Shown here: piece after piece, positions 21,439-31,445 of the stretch | Layout: every line of letters begins with the position of its first letter | How positions within the stretch are numbered: the stretch's first letter is position 1 | Translations under genes and position numbers: made by a program | Notes under the pieces: model-generated | Seen by the model: the letters and a program-made list of their open reading frames with translations, nothing else | Told to the model about the DNA's origin: nothing | Database searches by the model: none | Origin: Bipolaris cookei | Taxonomy: Eukaryota > Ascomycota > Dothideomycetes > Pleosporales > Pleosporaceae | Assembly: GCA_002286855.1 (NCBI GenBank) | Contig: NRSV01000073.1 | Location: forward strand, 1 to 64,000 | DNA: 64,000 bases | Direction: 5' to 3'

Positions 21439-21672
21439 CCCCTAAGAGAGCTCGCTGGAAGGCAGCCTAGCTGCCCTACATCTCTCCCTGTTACCAAACT
21501 GCTCTTTAGCACTAGGCATCTAGAGAGCTAGTAATAGCTTAGCTAGATACAGGCCGAAGCACCATAGTCACGCAATACAGCACAACGTACCAAATTGTAA
21601 CTAGGTAGATAGAACGGCCTTTGGCCAAAGTCCTACATAGCCAACGGCTGATACAGGACTATAATGGAATAA
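21439..21672 (+). repeat. LINE-2 3' UTR, copy a
   Basis: This 230-bp unit (ccctaagagagctcgctgg ... ggcctttggccaaagtcc ... ggactataatggaataataat) recurs at 22412-22652, 30370-30626 and, inverted, 29904-30160. It follows the C-terminal LINE ORF in two of those places and ends in an ATAAT microsatellite, so it is the LINE-2 3' end. Here no ORF precedes it. Confidence 0.75.
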
Positions 21673-22652
21673 TAATCTACAGGCTCCAGAGTCTATCAGA
21701 CAAGCCCGGCCAGCAGTGGGTAATTCGGTGCCAAAAAGCAGCCAAAGCTATCCTTAACAGAAAAGCAAAGATCTTCTTGAAATGGGCGCCCGGCCACACA
21801 GATATAGAAGGAAACGAAAAAGCAGATTCCTTAGCTAAGGAAGCTACAAAACAAACACCAAAAAAATCACAAATAAGCCTAGCCTTCTTAGGCACTAAGA
21901 TCAAACTCCTCCAACAAGCTAGCCAAGCAGAAGAGTGGAGAAAGTACAGAGAAACTGCAAGAGAGAAGAAGACTAGCTACGGAGCTATCTTTAATCTCAA
22001 GCTCAAAAACCAACTAGCAATCCCTAGAGGCACGAAAAGAGAGATTTCAAGCTCCTTCTACTCTCTTAAGATAGGACACGGATACTTTAACGCCTACCTA
22101 AAGAGAGTTAAAAGAAGTAAAATAGATCACTGCCGCTGTGGAAGGCCACAAACAGCAGAGCATCTACTTCTATACTGCGGCTTCTACAGCGCAGAAAGAA
22201 GCCAGCTTAAAAAGACTCTAGACCAAAAAGTACTTAAACTCCCACTCTTACTCCACACTACGAGCGGCATAGAAGCTACTTTAGCTTTTATTACTAGCAC
22301 GCGGATAGGAACAAGAAAATGGCACCTTAGCCAAGAGGGCTAGAAAGAAGAAAAACCAGAAAAACAACAACAAAAGAAGAAAACTTGATTTTACTAGCGC
22401 TATTTCCTTTCCCCTAAGAGAGCCCGCTGGAAGGCAGCCTGGCTACCCTACATCTCTCCCTGTTACCAAACTGCTCTTTAGCACCAGGCATCTACAAAGC
22501 TAGTAATAGCTTAGCTAGATAAAGGCCGAAGCACCATAGTCACGTAATACAGCACAACGTATCAAATTGTAACTAGTTAGATAGAACGGCCTTTGGCCAA
22601 AGTCCTACATAGCCAACGGCTGATACAGGACTATAATGGAATAATAATAATA
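21673..22652 (+). mobile_element. 5'-truncated LINE-2 retrotransposon
   Basis: About 980 bp. The open frame to 22343 encodes the end of a LINE ORF2. It has the RNase H tail KWAPGHTDIEGNEKADSLAKEA with the conserved His, Asn and Asp, followed by a zinc-knuckle-like CRCGRPQTAEHLLLYC motif and a short basic tail. The reverse transcriptase and endonuclease are missing, the usual outcome of aborted target-primed reverse transcription. After the stop come an A-rich stretch, the 3' UTR and a (TAA)n tail at 22634-22652. Similar to Tad/I-type fungal LINEs. Confidence 0.8.
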
Positions 22653-23968
22653 ACCATGCTACGCGAGATGCGACAGTCATTCTGACCGATAGTAACAACT
22701 GGACAGCATGGTATCGCCAACTTAAAATCAAATGTGAATCACTAAAGATTTGGGCACTCGCAGATCCGGAGGGCTCGCAAGAACCACAACCAAGACCAAC
22801 GCTTCCGCTCCCTCCCGTGCTATCGAATTACGAATCGATCGTGACTTTACCGTCGATTGCAAGCACCGCGTCGAGCTCCCGAACCCGTGGTAACACGCAA
22901 CCTTCACGACGCGACGAACCCATTATTGTAGACATACCTACGCGAGTCTCCGATCTAACGACCACCGGACGAGAAGAATATCGAGAAGATCGTGAAGACT
23001 ACAAGATGCGCATGGAAGCGTACAGATTCCTCGAAAAGGAATACAAGGAGGAACAGGCAAAGTATGAAAAACTGCTTGTTCACATCTTAGGGACGGTGTC
23101 GCCCCACCTGCAACTCAGTTGCTGCCACACGGGAAATAGCGTGCGAGAATGGATTAAGTCACTCCAAGAGACTGTCGGAGTGGATCCTGAAGAAGAAAGA
23201 ATCCGAGCAAGAGAAAGATATCTCGGAGCTCTCAGACCCATGAGAACCCCAAACAACTGGGAACCTTGGTTGATGGAATACGACCAAGCAGCCACTCGGG
23301 CGGAAGCCCTAGAAGTGAGCGAGGTACGAAACACCAAGGATGTGATACGAGACTTCCTAGACGCCGTCACAAAAGTGGCCCCAAACTGGGTAGCCACCTT
23401 TTCTGGGCCAGGGTATGACAAGGCAGCCATGGATAGGAAGAAGGTGATGAAACTCTTCCGAGAACATATGAGCCAATCCAACCCGACCAAGGGCAAGCAG
23501 AAGAGCGCTTTCGCTGCAGGAGAGGCATCATTTCTCGCTGGCGGTGAATCCGACCAGGATACACTCAGGGACGCCTCAGATGTATCGCAAAGAGCACCAC
23601 CCGCCCAGTCACAGGGCAACCTGGGGAAACCCGGGAAGAAAAGAAAACGTGATGGTCAAGAGACCAAATCCAAGCAGTTCCCGAAGAGGAATACCGCGGC
23701 AGCGGGAGATGACTGTCCTGCTTGTGGACAGCGCCACAATTTATCAGACTGTTACTACGCATTTCCTGAGAAAGCACCCGATTGGTTCAAACCAAATCGG
23801 ACAATTGCCAGGTTAGTCGAGCACAGAACAAAATTCGATAACGAGCTACAGGGAGCAATGAACAGCCTTATCCCAACCAGGAGGGAAGCACGCCTCACAA
23901 GCTCATCTAGATCTTCAAGCACGCCTCAGATGAAGATGTCACAAACACCAGATGCTCAAGTTGACTGA
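22653..23968 (+). CDS. Copia Gag, N-terminally truncated
   Basis: The frame is open from the LINE-2 tail junction with no ATG of its own. The first residues (ATVILTDSNNWTAWYRQLK) are those typical just after a copia Gag start, so only a few residues and the 5' LTR/leader are lost. A capsid-like helical part follows, with a coiled coil (REEYREDREDYKMRMEAYRF). Near the end there is a basic stretch and one zinc knuckle CPACGQRHNLSDC (CX2CX3HX4C). The stop is TGA at 23966-23968, followed by CTA, and the same frame continues into pol. Confidence 0.85.
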
Positions 23969-23971
23969 CTA
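23966..23971 (+). promoter_or_regulatory. UGA-CUA stop context between gag and pol in one frame
   Basis: The gag stop TGA is followed by CTA CAA GGG, and the frame then stays open for 1,176 codons into protease-integrase-RT-RNase H. UGA CUA is a known leaky context that allows readthrough in eukaryotes and viruses. The alternative is a CGA to TGA mutation in a once continuous ORF. Confidence 0.5.
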
Positions 23972-26900
23972 CAAGGGAGGACGATTGCGAAGATCGAAGG
24001 AAAATGGGGATTGGCGTCATTCAAAGTCGATAGCCAACACTATCCTCTCCGAAACTCATTCATTCTCGATTCCGGCACTACGATCCACATCTGCAACCAA
24101 CGCGAGCGACTAGAAGGCCTCCGTCTACCACTCCCCGGAGACTGCGTATGGGCAGGAAATACTCAAGTGTGGATTCAGGGATACGGAACCATACGAATAA
24201 GAGCACGAGACCTGACCGGCGAACGCATCATCAGGCTGGACAACGCCGCCCTATGTCCGGATATCCATTGCAACCTAGTATCGTTCAGGCTACTTCGACA
24301 GCAAGGAATCTGGTGGGACAACAAAGTGGAGCCGACGATGCTTCGCAAGCGGGATAATTCAGTCATAGCAATCTTGGACGAAGTCTGCAACCAATGGGTG
24401 ATCGAAAGGCAAGACGATCAAGCCGCTTACCAAACGTGCTTTAGCTCGAAGACAAGGAGGCCTACTCAGAAGGCCACGGCACTCTTATGGCACAAACGCC
24501 TAGGACACCCAGGACCAGCGGCGATTGAACATCTAGTGCACCACTCTGAGGGGGTGCGAATCAAAGGTGTTACGACGGTCGAATGTGACGCATGCGGCAA
24601 ATCCAAATCCAGAAGACAAATTCGACGGACGCCACGCATCAGTAGGGAAGGACCAGGAGAACGCATAGCTTTAGACTTCCATAGCTATGAAGAGGGTAGC
24701 TCTACAAAGGAAAAGAGCCAGCTACTTATAGTCGACCGCTACTCACGCTATACCTGGGATTTTTACTTCAAGGACAATCGACCGGCGCGTTCGATCATTC
24801 GACTACTCGATATTTTCTTCAAGTTCCTTAGCAAACAATTCAACATCGCAGTCAAAGTCATCGAATTAGACAACGAGATCACTACTCGAAAGTCCGAGGT
24901 GAGCATGTGGTGCAAATCCCTAGGCATAAAACTCGAGCCTTCCGCTCCAGACACGCAAGCTCAAAACGGAGGAGCCGAACGCTCAGGGGGTGTGATAAAA
25001 GAGAAGGCACGCGCAATGAGATTAGACGCAAACTTACCGTGGGAATTATGGCCAGAGATCACGCGAGCTGCGGTATATCTGCACAATCGAACGCCTAACT
25101 ACTCAAATTGCTGGACCACTCCATACGAAAGATTCTTTACGCGCGTAGCAGCACTAAACGGGATTGTGACCGAACCTCGAAAACCAAATCAAACACACCT
25201 CAAGGCATACGGATGTAAGGCATTCGCAATGACCAACGACACACATCGTGGAAAGTCAAGACTTCAGAGACTCGACCCAAAAGCATGGATCGGATACTTG
25301 GTAGGCTACCAGTCAACCAACATCTATCGAGTCTGGATCCCATCAATGGGAAAGGTCATAAGTACACGAGATGTGGTGTTTAATGAAGAGGTAGTGTTTA
25401 ATGACAAGACTGAAGACCTAATGGACAATCTAATGCACAGCACCCTCGAAGAAATCGCCACATGGGTAAGGACTGTCGAGCTCCCAGCAGCCCAAACAGA
25501 CCAACCCGAGACCGAGACGTTCTTCGAAGATGACACAATAGAAGATACACCAGCACCACGCCAATCAAAGCGAAGCTATAAAGGAAAAGAAACACAGGGA
25601 GCGTACCCAACTCCTCCGGACACTCCTCCTCCAGTAGCTTTCCTTACTCAAATTATGCAAGAACACGAGCCAAGGGACCGGGGCACGTCAATGACCATCC
25701 CATGGGCAGCGGCGTTCATGGCGGGCACTCAAGCTGGCATAATCGGACGCTATGAAGGAAAAGGGATCGACAAAGCCCAATTGACGAGAATGCTATCAAA
25801 GGGGGTGCGGCCATATCAAAGCCAATTGCCGCCCCCACCAACGGCGTATTCAGATCTAGAAGCCCACCCTCTCCACGAAATGTTCAAGCAAGCAGAGCGG
25901 GACCACCTCGAGAGTCACAAGCGAATGCAGTCATGGTCAGAAGGTCCCTCTTCACCAGTCAAACGAGCAGGACATCAGATCCTGGACTGTATGTGGGTGT
26001 ACACCTACAAACTAGATCAAAATCACCGATTGCTTAAATGCAAAGCCCGCTTGGTAGTTCGAGGCGACCAACAGAAAAACATTACTTCACAAGACACCTA
26101 TGCAGCAACATTGGCAAGTCGCTCATTTCGGACTCTAGCGGCAATCGCAGCTAAGAACGATCTGGAGCTAAAACAGTACGACGTTACAAACGCGTTCGTA
26201 CATGCCACTATAGACCGGGAAATCTATATGAGAATGCCAAAAGGCTACCAAAAGCCAGGTACTATACTCAAGGTCAAGAAGGCTCTCTACGGATTGCGGA
26301 TCTCTCCATTACTGTGGCAGAAAGAGTTCACGACAACGCTCACACACCTCGGCTTTAGCCCAGTCCCGCATGAGCCATGTTGCATGATCAAAGACGGTGT
26401 TATTATCTTCTTTTACGTTGACGACATCATACTTGCATACCCGAGGGACAAAACCCCAACTGCATCTACAATCGTGGGGTCACTGAGAGGGAAATACACC
26501 CTAACGGGCGGCGACGACCTACAATGGTTCCTGGGGGTTGAGATCGTGCGAGATCGAAGACAAAGAGTCATTCAGCTTTCCCAGACGGCGTATATCGAAA
26601 AAGTCAGCCATCTAGCCGAACAATCCAACGTTCGACATGACACTCCAATGGCCAACCTAGAGCTACTACCAAGCCCTAACCTAGCGACCCCTGCAGAGAT
26701 TAACCGATACCAACGAAAGATTGGATCGCTACTTTTCGCAGCCGTAACAACAAGACCAGACGTGGCATTTGCAACATCACGATTGGCCCGATTTCTGGTC
26801 AACCCTAGTACCGAGCATCAAAAGGCGGCAGACCGAGTAATCCTCTACCTGAACGGCACTAAGACAAGAGCACTTCAATTAGGACACGGCGAGGGACTAG

Positions 26901-27499
26901 AGGTTGCTAGCGACGCGTCCTTCGCGGACAACACCGCAGATCGAAAAAGCTCACAAGGGTACGTGATCAAGCTCTTCGGAGGACTGGTCGCGTGGCGAGC
27001 AAGCAAGCAGGATACAGTCACTACATCAACAACGGAAGCTGAACTGCTGTCTCTGTCGCAAACAGCCAAGGAGGCCGTGTTTCTCACCCGATTACTGAAG
27101 GAGCTACATGTTTCCTTACCAGAATCGACCATAATAATCAACTGCGACAATAAACAGACAATACGACTCGTTACAGAGGATATCGCCAAACTACATACCA
27201 AACTCCGGCATGTAGACATTCACAACCACTGGCTCCGACAAGAAGTCTCCCGCGGCAAGATTATGGTGAAGCATGTTCCAACAGACTATATGCTCGCCGA
27301 TGGACTAACAAAGGCCCTGCCAGCGAATAAATGGGAGAACTTTCTTAACCAATTAGGACTTGTTGAGAGATGCCAGGTATCACCTAGGACACTTCAGGTG
27401 AATGAAATGGAAAACTGTATTGAAGAAACTATTAAAGGGGATGAAGACAATACGCCAGCTCCGAAGGGGTTCAAAGCTGAGGGGGTGTGTCAGAAGTAA
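23969..27499 (+). CDS. Copia Pol polyprotein (protease, integrase, RT, RNase H)
   Basis: 1,176 codons without a stop. In order: protease FILDSGTTIHIC; integrase zinc HKRLGH...CDACGK; integrase core with IALDF, IELDNE and GGAERS supplying D, D and E; a variable linker; reverse transcriptase with YDVTNAFVHA, KALYGLRISPLLW and FYVDDIIL (the YVDD site); RNase H with VASDASFAD, STTEAELLSL, INCDNKQT and HVDIHNHWL; and the closing LADGLTKALP. All catalytic motifs look intact and the length is normal for Ty1/copia Pol. The domain order integrase before RT defines copia. It is read through from gag, or begins at an unseen start. With its 5' end lost, the copy cannot be autonomous. Confidence 0.95.
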   Translation, partial: LQGRTIAKIEGKWGLASFKVDSQHYPLRNSFILDSGTTIHICNQRERLEGLRLPLPGDCVWAGNTQVWIQGYGTIRIRARDLTGERIIRLDNAALCPDIHCNLVSFRLLRQQGIWWDNKVEPTMLRKRDNSVIAILDEVCNQWVIERQDDQAAYQTCFSSKTRRPTQKATALLWHKRLGHPGPAAIEHLVHHSEGVRIKGVTTVECDACGKSKSRRQIRRTPRISREGPGERIALDFHSYEEGSSTKEKSQLLIVDRYSRYTWDFYFKDNRPARSIIRLLDIFFKFLSKQFNIAVKVIELDNEITTRKSEVSMWCKSLGIKLEPSAPDTQAQNGGAERSGGVIKEKARAMRLDANLPWELWPEITRAAVYLHNRTPNYSNCWTTPYERFFTRVAALNGIVTEPRKPNQTHLKAYGCKAFAMTNDTHRGKSRLQRLDPKAWIGYLVGYQSTNIYRVWIPSMGKVISTRDVVFNEEVVFNDKTEDLMDNLMHSTLEEIATWVRTVELPAAQTDQPETETFFEDDTIEDTPAPRQSKRSYKGKETQGAYPTPPDTPPPVAFLTQIMQEHEPRDRGTSMTIPWAAAFMAGTQAGIIGRYEGKGIDKAQLTRMLSKGVRPYQSQLPPPPTAYSDLEAHPLHEMFKQAERDHLESHKRMQSWSEGPSSPVKRAGHQILDCMWVYTYKLDQNHRLLKCKARLVVRGDQQKNITSQDTYAATLASRSFRTLAAIAAKNDLELKQYDVTNAFVHATIDREIYMRMPKGYQKPGTILKVKKALYGLRISPLLWQKEFTTTLTHLGFSPVPHEPCCMIKDGVIIFFYVDDIILAYPRDKTPTASTIVGSLRGKYTLTGGDDLQWFLGVEIVRDRRQRVIQLSQTAYIEKVSHLAEQSNVRHDTPMANLELLPSPNLATPAEINRYQRKIGSLLFAAVTTRPDVAFATSRLARFLVNPSTEHQKAADRVILYLNGTKTRALQLGHGEGLEVASDASFADNTADRKSSQGYVIKLFGGLVAWRASKQDTVTTSTTEAELLSLSQTAKEAVFLTRLLKELHVSLPESTIIINCDNKQTIRLVTEDIAKLHTKLRHVDIHNHWLRQEVSRGKIMVKHVPTDYMLADGLTKALPANKWENFLNQLGLVERCQVSPRTLQVNEMENCIEETIKGDEDNTPAPKGFKAEGVCQK

Positions 27500-27900
27500 G
27501 GCTTTAGTTGAGGCCCATGCATAAGGCCAAGGAAACAAAAGAAAAGAATAAAGCCACAAAAAGGCGACACCTCAGGAGATAGCAAGAATGAACACCTTTT
27601 CATGACCCCATGATTGAAGACCCATCAAATCTGACAACTAGACGCCTGTTGCTAACGAGGAGTTTGGTGACAGAAAAAGATGTTAGATAGCTAGGTAATC
27701 TTCCAGTGGAAGCTTTTAGGGGAAGAGAAAAAGGTTGACTATCTAGTTTGAAGAGTAACTGTTGCACGCGTAAGTGCGGTAAATTGATGTGTGTATTGTG
27801 TGTCTCGTTTTTGTGTAATGCTCTCTACAACTGTCTTTTGTACACGACCATTGTAGGGGCTTGTTACATGTAGAATATCGACATACATCGGCTGTAATCC
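27488..27900 (+). repeat. Probable 3' LTR of the copia element
   Basis: A polypurine tract (gctgagggggtg) overlaps the end of pol and is followed by TGTCAGAAGTAAGG, the normal place and form of a 3' LTR start. No second copy is in the window, so the right end is unfixed. ...CTTGTTACA at about 27870 and ...GACATACA near 27886 are candidates. Confidence 0.5.
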
Positions 27901-28128
27901 ATGCCGATATAATAGTAATAAATCAATTTAAAGTGCTACCTGGTTTCCTTTCGGATCTATGAACACTATCTTTCTATTTCTAGGCGCGTAGAGCAAACAT
28001 AGCAGATTATCCTGCTTAAAAACCTCTACCACTTCTCATTACTTATCCCGGTCCTTTCTCCTCCCCGTGCCGCCTTTGACTGTGTTGCCCCTCTTTGGGG
28101 TAGCAGAGTATGTGTAGCTAGCTCCTTG

Positions 28129-29083
28129 TCAAGAGCTGAGTATGTGGAATGGTTTCCACTCCGTCGTGTCTGTTGCCTCAATCTTGATCGCGACTTTTAG
28201 GTGCTCGAGTAGGCATGTGTCTAGGAGCCACTGTCCAGCTATGGCCGCCTTGTTCTTGTCCCTGAGGAGTTCGTGGATCTGGGTTGTGCCCGCTCTGGTA
28301 AGAAGTTTAGCCCTAGCTTCCTTCGTGTCCGGACAGTATGCAAGGACGTGGATGAGCGTCTGTCTGTTGTGGCCACATGTACAGTGAGGTTCCGCTCCAG
28401 GTACGCCAATTTTCGCCAGCCATGCCCGGAGTCCGAGGACTTCGGTCCTTAGTAGCATGATGGCTGTTGCGAGATGTTTGGGTTTGTCGTCGTACAGGTG
28501 CAGTGGTTGGAAGCTCCAGTGATCTTTCCAGGTAGGTGCTGTCCGATGTGGTTTGATCTTTTCCGCCTTCCACCTCCGTTCCCATTCCTCGGTGTACAGC
28601 TGGCCCAGTTCCTTTGAGCCGCTTCGGGCCTGCACTTGGCGGCCCCGGGCTGACGTCTGGGTATTGCTCCGTTGTCTCTCCTCGACCATTTTCAGGCAAG
28701 ATGTGCGGTATGTAGTCATGGGTAATTCTGGCTTCACCAGGGGGCGGGGAGGGCGTCCCCTCCGCTTCTTTTCTTGTCTAGACGTGATTGATGTCCATAT
28801 CTCGTCCATCTTCCTGTTGATCTCCTGGGTGACTGGGTGCTTCGCGGTCTTGATTGCTCTCTGCCGTGCCAGGATGTCGACGTAAATGTCCACCGGTGGG
28901 GTACCGCTTTCTTTCTCGATGGCTGCAGTCGGTGTTCGTTTGTACGCGCCCGTAGCCTTTAGCAGGCACTTGTTTTGTACCCTCCCCAGACTAGTTGTCA
29001 TTTCCTTTGTTTGTCCCTGTCCCGTATTCCCGATGGCCCAAATCTGGCAGCCATAGGTCATTGCTGATCTAACTACCGCTGTG
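28129..29083 (-). pseudogene. LINE-1 ORF2 C-terminal part (left arm)
   Basis: After the nested insert, LINE coding sequence resumes with YTAVVRSAMTYGCQIWA, the end of the reverse transcriptase thumb. A long basic linker follows, then a zinc-knuckle CTCGHNRQTLIHVLAYC and a final helix. The upstream continuation is at 29720-29903. The full RT, endonuclease and RNase H are absent. Its 3' UTR runs to about 27915 and ends in an ATT-type tail on the minus strand. Confidence 0.8.
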
Positions 29084-29088
29084 TAGAT

Positions 29089-29714
29089 TATCACGCCAGG
29101 ACAAAGCATATCGACATCCAATACTACTTCATTCGCGAGAAGGTAGAGACAAAACAGATCCAGCTAGTATACCAAAACACCAGCTTCCTACTAGCAGACT
29201 GTCTCACTAAAGCAACAAGCACTGATAAGACTCGAGACTTTATAATCGGATCAAATCTAGTAGATATATCTCATATTACAGCTTCCTAGCTTAAGGGGGC
29301 GTGTTGTAGATAAGCTACTCAGCTATTCTACGACAGAACCCGGATGCGCAGTCCACACTCGGACTCTGCGATCAATCAAGTCTATAGTCGATCTATCAAG
29401 ACTATAATCGATCAATAGACATCTATCTATGACGCTATAGATTACGCAAGCTACTACTAGATAGACTCTTCTAGAATCTATTCTAGCTAATATATATAGT
29501 AGTAGGATAGCAAGTAGATAGAAGACAGAGCACTTCACACAAGATCAATTCACACTACCAACGATCAATCAATTAGTGTTTCTTTCCTAGCACATATCTT
29601 CTCTCTCTAGAATCTCTCGATCAAGCTGCCTCTGAGTCTACTACGGACAAGTAGAAGGCAGAGACCTCTACCTCTGAGTCGATAGTAGAACAAGCAGCAC
29701 CCTACACTTTGACA
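29089..29714 (+). mobile_element. Copia-D fragment: Pol tail plus one LTR, flanked by TAGAT
   Basis: The 5' part encodes the last segment of a copia RNase H (ARTKHIDIQYYFIREKVE ... FLLADCLTKA, stop near 29290). A polypurine tract (ttaagggggcg) and a 413-bp LTR (29302-29714, TGTTGTAG...TTTGACA) follow. The 5-bp sequence TAGAT flanks it exactly (29084-29088, 29715-29719), and the LINE-1 frame resumes on both sides. The mirror copy is at 30815-31440. Confidence 0.85.
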
Positions 29715-29719
29715 TAGAT

Positions 29720-29903
29720 CAGTCGCGATTTCCTCACTGATGGTCCCCAAGTGGATGCAGTGACCCGTGCAAGCGATTGGAACGCTGCTATTCCCTTGTT
29801 CGTCGCCCTGGTGATGTGTTCATGCCATTTCAGGTTTGGGTCGAGCCGCACTCCTAGGACTCTCATTGAAGGAACTAGTTCGGCATTCTTTCCCTGGACT
29901 GTG
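29720..29903 (-). pseudogene. LINE-1 reverse transcriptase fragment (left arm, upstream piece)
   Basis: Encodes KNAELVPSMRVLGVRLDPNLKWHEHI and ATNKGIAAFQSLAR, the C-terminal RT region before the thumb (LGVxLD-x-x-LxW-x-x-HI). It joins in frame to 29083 if the copia-D insert and one TAGAT are removed. Its 5' end directly abuts the LINE-2 tail. Confidence 0.8.
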
Positions 29904-30355
29904 ATTATTATTATTCCATTATAGTCCTGTATCAGCCGTTGGCTATGTAGGACTTTGGCCAAAGGCCGTTCTATCTACCTAGTTACAATTTGGTACGTTG
30001 TGCTGTATTGCGTGACTATGGTGCTTCGGCCTGTATCTAGCTAAGCTATTACTAGCTCTCTAGATGCCTAGTGCTAAAGAGCAGTTTGGTAACAGGGAGA
30101 GATGTAGGGCAGCTAGGCTGCCTTCCAGCGAGCTCTCTTAGGGGAAAGGAAATATTACTAAAAGATCAAAATTCGTTCTTCTTTGTTTTTCTTCTTTTAT
30201 TGTTCTTTTCTCTTGTTTTTCTTTCTAGCCTTCTTGGCCAAGATGCCACTTTCTTGTTCCTATCCTTGTGCTAGTAATAAAAGCCAAGGTGGCTTCTATA
30301 CCGCTCGTGGTATGGAGTAATAGTGGGAGTTTGAGTACTTTTTGGTTGAGAGTCT
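29904..30355 (-). mobile_element. LINE-2 3' end (left arm and spacer)
   Basis: On the minus strand it has the last 40 codons of the LINE-2 ORF (LPLLLHTTSGIEATLAFITS), an A-rich stretch, and the 230-bp 3' UTR ending in ATAAT repeats at 29904. Truncated at the N. Confidence 0.75.
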
Positions 30356-30356
30356 N
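30356..30356. other. Single ambiguous base (N)
   Basis: The only N in the window, exactly at the border between the LINE-2 spacer and the right arm. It may mark a closed gap or an assembly join, so the distance and order at the centre of the inverted repeat are uncertain. Confidence 0.99.
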
Positions 30357-30626
30357 ATTTTGATCTTTTAGTAATATTTCCTTTCCCCTAAGAGAGCTCG
30401 CTGGAAGGCAGCCTAGCTGCCCTACATCTCTCCCTGTTACCAAACTGCTCTTTAGCACTAGGCATCTAGAGAGCTAGTAATAGCTTAGCTAGATACAGGC
30501 CGAAGCACCATAGTCACGCAATACAGCACAACGTACCAAATTGTAACTAGGTAGATAGAACGGCCTTTGGCCAAAGTCCTACATAGCCAACGGCTGATAC
30601 AGGACTATAATGGAATAATAATAATC
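30357..30626 (+). repeat. LINE-2 3' UTR (right arm)
   Basis: Mirror of 29904-30170. It ends in ggaataataataat and is followed at once by LINE-1 coding sequence. Confidence 0.75.
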
Positions 30627-30809
30627 ACAGTCCAGGGAAAGAATGCCGAACTAGTTCCTTCAATGAGAGTCCTAGGAGTGCGGCTCGACCCAAACCTGAA
30701 ATGGCATGAACACATCACCAGGGCGACGAACAAGGGAATAGCAGCGTTCCAATCGCTTGCACGGGTCACTGCATCCACTTGGGGACCATCAGTGAGGAAA
30801 TCGCGACTG
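30627..30809 (+). pseudogene. LINE-1 RT fragment (right arm, upstream piece)
   Basis: Same residues as 29720-29903, ending SRLI before ATCTA (30810-30814), where the copia-D insert begins. Confidence 0.8.
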
Positions 30810-30814
30810 ATCTA

Positions 30815-31440
30815 TGTCAAAGTGTAGGGTGCTGCTTGTTCTACTATCGACTCAGAGGTAGAGGTCTCTGCCTTCTACTTGTCCGTAGTAGACTCAGAGG
30901 CAGCTTGATCGAGAGATTCTAGAGAGAGAAGATATGTGCTAGGAAAGAAACACTAATTGATTGATCGTTGGTAGTGTGAATTGATCTTGTGTGAAGTGCT
31001 CTGTCTTCTATCTACTTGCTATCCTACTACTATATATATTAGCTAGAATAGATTCTAGAAGAGTCTATCTAGTAGTAGCTTGCGTAATCTATAGCGTCAT
31101 AGATAGATGTCTATTGATCGATTATAGTCTTGATAGATCGACTATAGACTTGATTGATCGCAGAGTCCGAGTGTGGACTGCGCATCCGGGTTCTGTCGTA
31201 GAATAGCTGAGTAGCTTATCTACAACACGCCCCCTTAAGCTAGGAAGCTGTAATATGAGATATATCTACTAGATTTGATCCGATTATAAAGTCTCGAGTC
31301 TTATCAGTGCTTGTTGCTTTAGTGAGACAGTCTGCTAGTAGGAAGCTGGTGTTTTGGTATACTAGCTGGATCTGTTTTGTCTCTACCTTCTCGCGAATGA
31401 AGTAGTATTGGATGTCGATATGCTTTGTCCTGGCGTGATA
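30815..31440 (-). mobile_element. Copia-D fragment (right arm copy)
   Basis: 626 bp, the same length as the left-arm insert and inverted relative to it. LTR 30815-31227, then the polypurine tract and Pol tail. It is flanked by ATCTA (30810-30814, 31441-31445). Sharing the exact insertion shows the arms arose by duplicating one segment. Confidence 0.85.
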
Positions 31441-31445
31441 ATCTA

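Noticed and set aside
21171..21446. CTAAG target duplication around the 21176-21438 LTR
   Set aside because: The right-hand CTAAG starts three bases beyond the LTR end and is part of the LINE-2 3' UTR sequence.
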